Source of the DNA: an uncultured Ruminococcus sp.
Lineage (GTDB): Bacteria; Bacillota; Clostridia; Oscillospirales; Acutalibacteraceae
Direction of reading: 5' to 3'
Assembly (NCBI GenBank): GCA_902797525.1
Contig: CADBSZ010000013.1
Span: 1 to 18,204, forward strand
Length of the DNA: 18,204 nt
The position numbers were made by a program, and so were the translations under genes. The notes beneath the pieces were generated by a model, which made no database searches, was not told the DNA's origin, and worked only from the letters and a program-made list of their open reading frames with translations. Positions 14,875 through 18,204 of this stretch are shown piece by piece (positions within the stretch are counted from its first letter, which is position 1; each line of letters begins with the position of its first letter).

Positions 14875-15786
14875 TTACTTAACGGAATAACTGCCGAGAT
14901 AACGGAAGGTGAATTTGCTGTCTTGGGTCAGCTTTTGATAATTCTCATAACTGCAATCGCTGCATTCTATCAGATAATGATAATTTCCGAGTTCTGTTTT
15001 CTCGGGTCTGTCGTGCAGGGCGACAAGCGTGATTCCGAGCTTATCCATTTCAGCTGTCAGCTTCGGCAAATCCTTTGCAAAGCCGCTTGCGATAAAGGCA
15101 AGGCGGTCTGATGTCGCCGTTGCAGGCGCCTCCTTTGAAAGCACATAAAACCGGGTTTTGTTTTTATCGTTATTCTGAATCCCTGCGGCGAGGATTTCCA
15201 GGCCGTAAACATCCGCACAACCTGCCGACGCTATCGCCGCGCACGATTTATCTTTTCCGTCTGCAACCGTTTTTGCGCCTTCGGCAGTGGAGGACGCTTC
15301 AATTACTTCAGCATCGGGAAGATTCTTTTCCAGCCACTCTTTTCCCTGAGCGATGCCTTGCTTGTGCGAATACACGGTTTTGATATCGCTGAGTGTTGTT
15401 CCCGGAAGCACGAGCAGATTTTGGCTGATAGGCAACTCAACCTCGCCGACAACGGATACATTCTCGCTTGCTATCAGCGTATCCACATAATCAACCACTG
15501 CGCCGCCAATCGTATTTTCCTGCGGGATAACGGCATAATTGCTCTTTCCGTCCGTCAACGCCTGCACAGCTTTCGGAACGGTTTGATAGGGGAGATAACT
15601 GCCTTTGCGTTCAAAGAATTTTTCGCACGCCTCCTGCGTGTAGGTGCCTTCGGGTCCGAGATAACTTACCGTCGCCGCGTCACAGTCAATCTGTACGGGC
15701 GTGCCTTTCGCCGCATTCTGATTGGAACATCCTATCAGCGAAACGCACAGCATAAATGCCAACAGAACGGAAACTGTCTTTTTCAT
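14875..15786 (-). CDS. Lipoprotein with prephenate dehydratase and ACT-like domains
   Basis: The 303-residue product begins MKKTVSVLLAFMLCVSLIGC, a lipoprotein signal with the lipid-bearing cysteine at 20. The rest matches prephenate dehydratase: SYLGPEGTYTQEA (41-53), VIPQENTIGGAVVDY (86-100), VYSHKQGIAQ (138-147), STAEGAKTVA, AAIASAGCADVYGLEILAAGIQ and NKTRFYVL (TRF at 211-213, the catalytic motif). A C-terminal stretch GITLVALHDRPEKTELGNYHY resembles the ACT regulatory domain with HDRP in place of ESRP. The usual enzyme converts prephenate to phenylpyruvate in the cytoplasm; here the signal places it outside the membrane, where no prephenate supply is expected. It may bind an aromatic compound, or the substrate may be different. 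The start at 15786 is preferred over 15816 because the promoter's start site lies near 15808 and GGCGGTGAG precedes it. Confidence 0.85.
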   Translation of the reverse strand: MKKTVSVLLAFMLCVSLIGCSNQNAAKGTPVQIDCDAATVSYLGPEGTYTQEACEKFFERKGSYLPYQTVPKAVQALTDGKSNYAVIPQENTIGGAVVDYVDTLIASENVSVVGEVELPISQNLLVLPGTTLSDIKTVYSHKQGIAQGKEWLEKNLPDAEVIEASSTAEGAKTVADGKDKSCAAIASAGCADVYGLEILAAGIQNNDKNKTRFYVLSKEAPATATSDRLAFIASGFAKDLPKLTAEMDKLGITLVALHDRPEKTELGNYHYLIECSDCSYENYQKLTQDSKFTFRYLGSYSVK

Positions 15787-15814
15787 AAGCTCACCGCCTT
15801 TAAATGATAGTAGC

Positions 15815-15843
15815 ATTATACCACATGTTCACCGTATTGTCAC
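15815..15843 (-). promoter_or_regulatory. Sigma-A-type promoter of the lipoprotein dehydratase gene
   Basis: GTGACA (15843-15838), a 17-base spacer ending in TGG, and TATAAT (15820-15815) form a near-consensus promoter. The predicted start near 15808 excludes the upstream in-frame ATG at 15816 and supports translation from 15786. Confidence 0.72.
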
Positions 15844-15920
15844 TATACATTTTCAAGGATTAAGGAGTTCCAATGGTCATTTTCCTTGTTTCATGCGGTG
15901 TAAATTTAATTGATTTTTCC

Positions 15921-15958
15921 AAAAAACCCACACACTCAGCCAAAGCCGAATGTGTGGG
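15921..15958 (-). terminator. Intrinsic terminator after the dockerin gene
   Basis: On the minus strand CCCACACATTCGGC pairs with GCTGAGTGTGTGGG (14 positions, two G-T wobbles) around a short TTTG loop and is followed by six T. It begins nine bases after the dockerin gene's TAA. The inverted repeat is closely related to the terminator at 2791. Confidence 0.85.
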
Positions 15959-15967
15959 ATTGGTTCA

Positions 15968-18204
15968 TTATGATTGTTTTCCTAAAACGATGCCGTCAAA
16001 TTCCGCAAGATATGTTTGCAAATGGGTTGCGTCGTCGATGGTCACTTCTCCGTCGCCGTTGACGTCGGCTGAAACGAGCTGATTTGCGTTGAAGCTTTCG
16101 ATTTCGGCGAGATGGCGCTGAATTGCCGTTACGTCCTTAACGTTAATTTTGCCGTCGAGGTTGGCGTCGCCGATCAACACCTGCTCTGTTACAGGTGTTT
16201 CGATTTTTTCCGTTGTCACAGTCACGGTCAGCGCGCCGGTTACTTTTGTAATGCGGTAGGTGTTGGCAAGTCCGGTGTCGGTGGGGCCTTTGATGTTCTT
16301 GTAGGTTCCTGCGGTTACGGAAACGCTGTCGAGCGCGTAGCCGTCCGCAATTTCAATCGTGAAATTCACCTGACCGTTGCCGGTGGAATCAGGCTCGCCG
16401 GTGGCGCTGCTGCGCGATACGGTGGTGCCGGTTGCCGATATAGATTCGCTTGCGCCGGTGTAGTCCTGCGTGTTATATACTGTGATGGATTTTACGCCGC
16501 TGTCGCCTGCAAAGGTAACGGTGTATCCTTCGTCCGCAACTTCTTCCTGATCCACCGAATGGTCGCAGACGTCAACGGTAACCGTTGCGGGAACGGTCTG
16601 CTTTTCTGTTTCGCCGCATTTGGTGCAGGAATAGGTTGTAACGCCGTTGGCGGTGGTGCCGGAATTCCAGCTATGGCTCCACGAGCCGCCCTTGCACGCC
16701 GTCACGCTTGTTGCGGTCGCAAAGGAAGGCGTGTTGGAAGAAACCGTTGACGGATAGGAAGCCATGACATAGTTGACTGCCTTGGGCAATGTATAACTGA
16801 ACACTACACTGCCGCTGCTGCCTGCCGTTGTGTTGACAATTTTTCTGGCGGAATAGCTTGTTCTGTCGGCGTAATACTTTTGATTGCTGCCAAACCAGCC
16901 GGACTGCGCGGAGCCATCCATGCCGGTGGTGCCTGCGGTAAAAATTGTCGCGCCCTGAATCAAAACCGTGCCGTCCGCGTCAATTGCGGAGTTGTCGCCG
17001 CCGGACTTCATGCTGAACACAGCCTGTGTGCCGCCGTACAGATACAGTCCGCCGTTGGAGTCCAGACCGTCGCCGTCGCAGTTGACGTACAAATTGCCGC
17101 TGTAGATATAGATGTTATAGTCGCCCGTTGTCGCAGATGAACCGCCGCCGGGGTTGAATCCGCCGCCACTGCCGGGACGTCCTCCGGGGCCGCCGCCGGG
17201 ATTAAAGGTGTTGCCGCCGCCGGCTCCCGGGTCGGTGCCGCTGCTGCTGCCGCCTGCCGCGTTCACGCCGTCGTCGCTTGCGACAACATAACAACGTCCC
17301 GAATACTGATACACCGTGCCGCCCTCTAATCCCTCATAGGAGCTGTTGATGGTGATGTCGGGGTCGCGGTCATAGCCGCCCTCGGTGCCGATTGTTAACG
17401 ATGTGTCGGCGTGCATGCCGTCGTCGCCGGTTTGAATGGTGAAGGTGCCGCCGGTCACGGTGGCGTATGCGTCGGAATGTACCGCGTCGTCGCTGGTGTT
17501 CAGCGTAAAGGTGCCGCCTGTGATGGTGAGAGCAGGTTCAAGTCCTGCTTCCTCTGCGCGGTCACCGGAAGCCTTTAAGCCCTTGCAGCTGTATTCATTG
17601 GCAAGAGTGTCGTTCCACACGCTGTAGCCCTTCCAGGTTTGAATGTCAAAGGCGCCGCCGTTGATGTTCAGCGCGGTGTCCGCCTGGATTCCGTCGCCGT
17701 CAACATCAATGTCAAAGGTGCCGCCGTTGATGGTGATAGTGCCTGCGGATTCGGTGTCGATAACCGTACCCTCGGTTTCGTCCGTTGCGTCGGGCGCGCT
17801 CTTGACGCCGTCGTTCGCTGCCTTAATCACATAGGTACCCTGATTGATTAAGATACTGCCGTCGCAGGCGATGCCGTTGTTAACTGCCGCGCCCGAGGTG
17901 GTGGCGCCGTAGTATTTTGCGTTGCCGGTAATATTGATTTTGCCGCTCTGGTTAAAGATAAGGGAAGCGGTTGCGCCGCCCTTGATACCGTTCTTCGCGT
18001 TGGCAACCACATTCAGATTGCCGTCTCCGCAGAAGGTCACGGCAGAGCCGCTCTTTACCTTGATTGCCGCGCCCTCAAAGGCTTCGGCAACGGTGGTATC
18101 GGAGGAAGTTTCATTTGCAGGATCCTCGTTGTCGGTAATAGTAGAGGTTCCCGCTAAATGAATGTTGACAGTCGCCGACTTTTTCACGACAATCGGCGCT
18201 GTTG
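15968..18204 (-). CDS. Beta-helix carbohydrate-binding protein with C-terminal type I dockerin, N-terminus missing
   Basis: The frame is open to the right edge, so the signal peptide and first part are missing; a GTG at 18187 is internal. Numbering from that codon, 739 residues are present. Residues 1-430 hold repeated coils such as ITINGGTFDIDVDGDGIQAD, VTGGTFTIQTGDDGMHAD and ITGGTFTLNTSDDAVHSD, typical of the Cthe_2159-like carbohydrate-binding domain family (DUF4353). A glycine-rich insert (about 317-355) splits the helix. A region with CxxC (SCTKCGE) and a beta domain follow. Residues 670-739 are a dockerin with two calcium loops, DANLDGKINVKD and DVNGDGEVTIDD. The protein should be secreted, bind a plant or host polysaccharide, and attach to a cohesin on a scaffold. 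It is not part of the polysaccharide operon; a terminator lies just downstream. Confidence 0.9.
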   Translation of the reverse strand, partial: TAPIVVKKSATVNIHLAGTSTITDNEDPANETSSDTTVAEAFEGAAIKVKSGSAVTFCGDGNLNVVANAKNGIKGGATASLIFNQSGKINITGNAKYYGATTSGAAVNNGIACDGSILINQGTYVIKAANDGVKSAPDATDETEGTVIDTESAGTITINGGTFDIDVDGDGIQADTALNINGGAFDIQTWKGYSVWNDTLANEYSCKGLKASGDRAEEAGLEPALTITGGTFTLNTSDDAVHSDAYATVTGGTFTIQTGDDGMHADTSLTIGTEGGYDRDPDITINSSYEGLEGGTVYQYSGRCYVVASDDGVNAAGGSSSGTDPGAGGGNTFNPGGGPGGRPGSGGGFNPGGGSSATTGDYNIYIYSGNLYVNCDGDGLDSNGGLYLYGGTQAVFSMKSGGDNSAIDADGTVLIQGATIFTAGTTGMDGSAQSGWFGSNQKYYADRTSYSARKIVNTTAGSSGSVVFSYTLPKAVNYVMASYPSTVSSNTPSFATATSVTACKGGSWSHSWNSGTTANGVTTYSCTKCGETEKQTVPATVTVDVCDHSVDQEEVADEGYTVTFAGDSGVKSITVYNTQDYTGASESISATGTTVSRSSATGEPDSTGNGQVNFTIEIADGYALDSVSVTAGTYKNIKGPTDTGLANTYRITKVTGALTVTVTTEKIETPVTEQVLIGDANLDGKINVKDVTAIQRHLAEIESFNANQLVSADVNGDGEVTIDDATHLQTYLAEFDGIVLGKQS

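Noticed and set aside
1..18204. CRISPR arrays, insertion sequences, tRNA or rRNA genes
   Set aside because: I saw no regularly spaced direct repeats, transposase genes, tRNA cloverleaf or rRNA sequence; the repeats in 17000-17900 are coding repeats of the beta-helix.

Overview
The window looks like a chromosomal segment of a Gram-positive gut-type anaerobe of the Clostridia, probably near Ruminococcus (Oscillospiraceae). The evidence is an OmpR-type two-component pair, sigma-A-like promoters with strong Shine-Dalgarno sites, Gram-positive style lipoproteins, a two-subunit class I fumarase, and a cell-surface protein ending in a type I dockerin of the form seen in cellulosome-forming ruminococci. 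Base composition is roughly half GC. This assignment is inference; no rRNA or tRNA gene is present to test it.

Layout. Positions 1-405 (minus) hold the start of a fumarase alpha subunit. A 180-base divergent promoter region separates it from a response regulator and histidine kinase (586-2785, plus), which end at a terminator. From there to about 14680 everything is on the minus strand and reads as one long operon. In transcription order it holds a VTC-domain protein, a DUF4956 membrane protein, a lipoprotein polysaccharide deacetylase, a possible 22-residue ORF, a CotH-family kinase, a membrane-anchored TIM-barrel glycoside hydrolase, a HEAT-repeat membrane protein, a processive family 2 glycosyltransferase, an EAL phosphodiesterase with a sensor domain, and a coiled-coil protein. 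Spacings are tight, with overlaps of 4 and 11 bases at two junctions.

The main discovery is the front of this operon. A consensus promoter (TTGACT, 17 bases, TATAAT) drives a short leader with the hallmarks of a c-di-GMP-I (GEMM-I) riboswitch: GGCAAACC, a 6-bp stem capped by GAAA, and GGGACGCAAAGC. The leader is followed at once by an intrinsic terminator. The aptamer's 3' strands overlap the terminator's 5' arm, which suggests an ON switch (c-di-GMP prevents termination). The operon itself encodes an EAL protein with all its catalytic residues, so c-di-GMP would switch on envelope polysaccharide genes while the operon's own phosphodiesterase lowers c-di-GMP. The glycosyltransferase lacks a PilZ domain, so control appears to be transcriptional, not allosteric. 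I know of no characterised system with this full gene set.

Upstream of the operon, on the same strand, lie a lipoprotein-type prephenate dehydratase with its own promoter (an odd location for a cytoplasmic enzyme fold), a 31-codon lipoprotein-like ORF, and a large beta-helix carbohydrate-binding protein with a C-terminal dockerin that runs off the right edge of the window.
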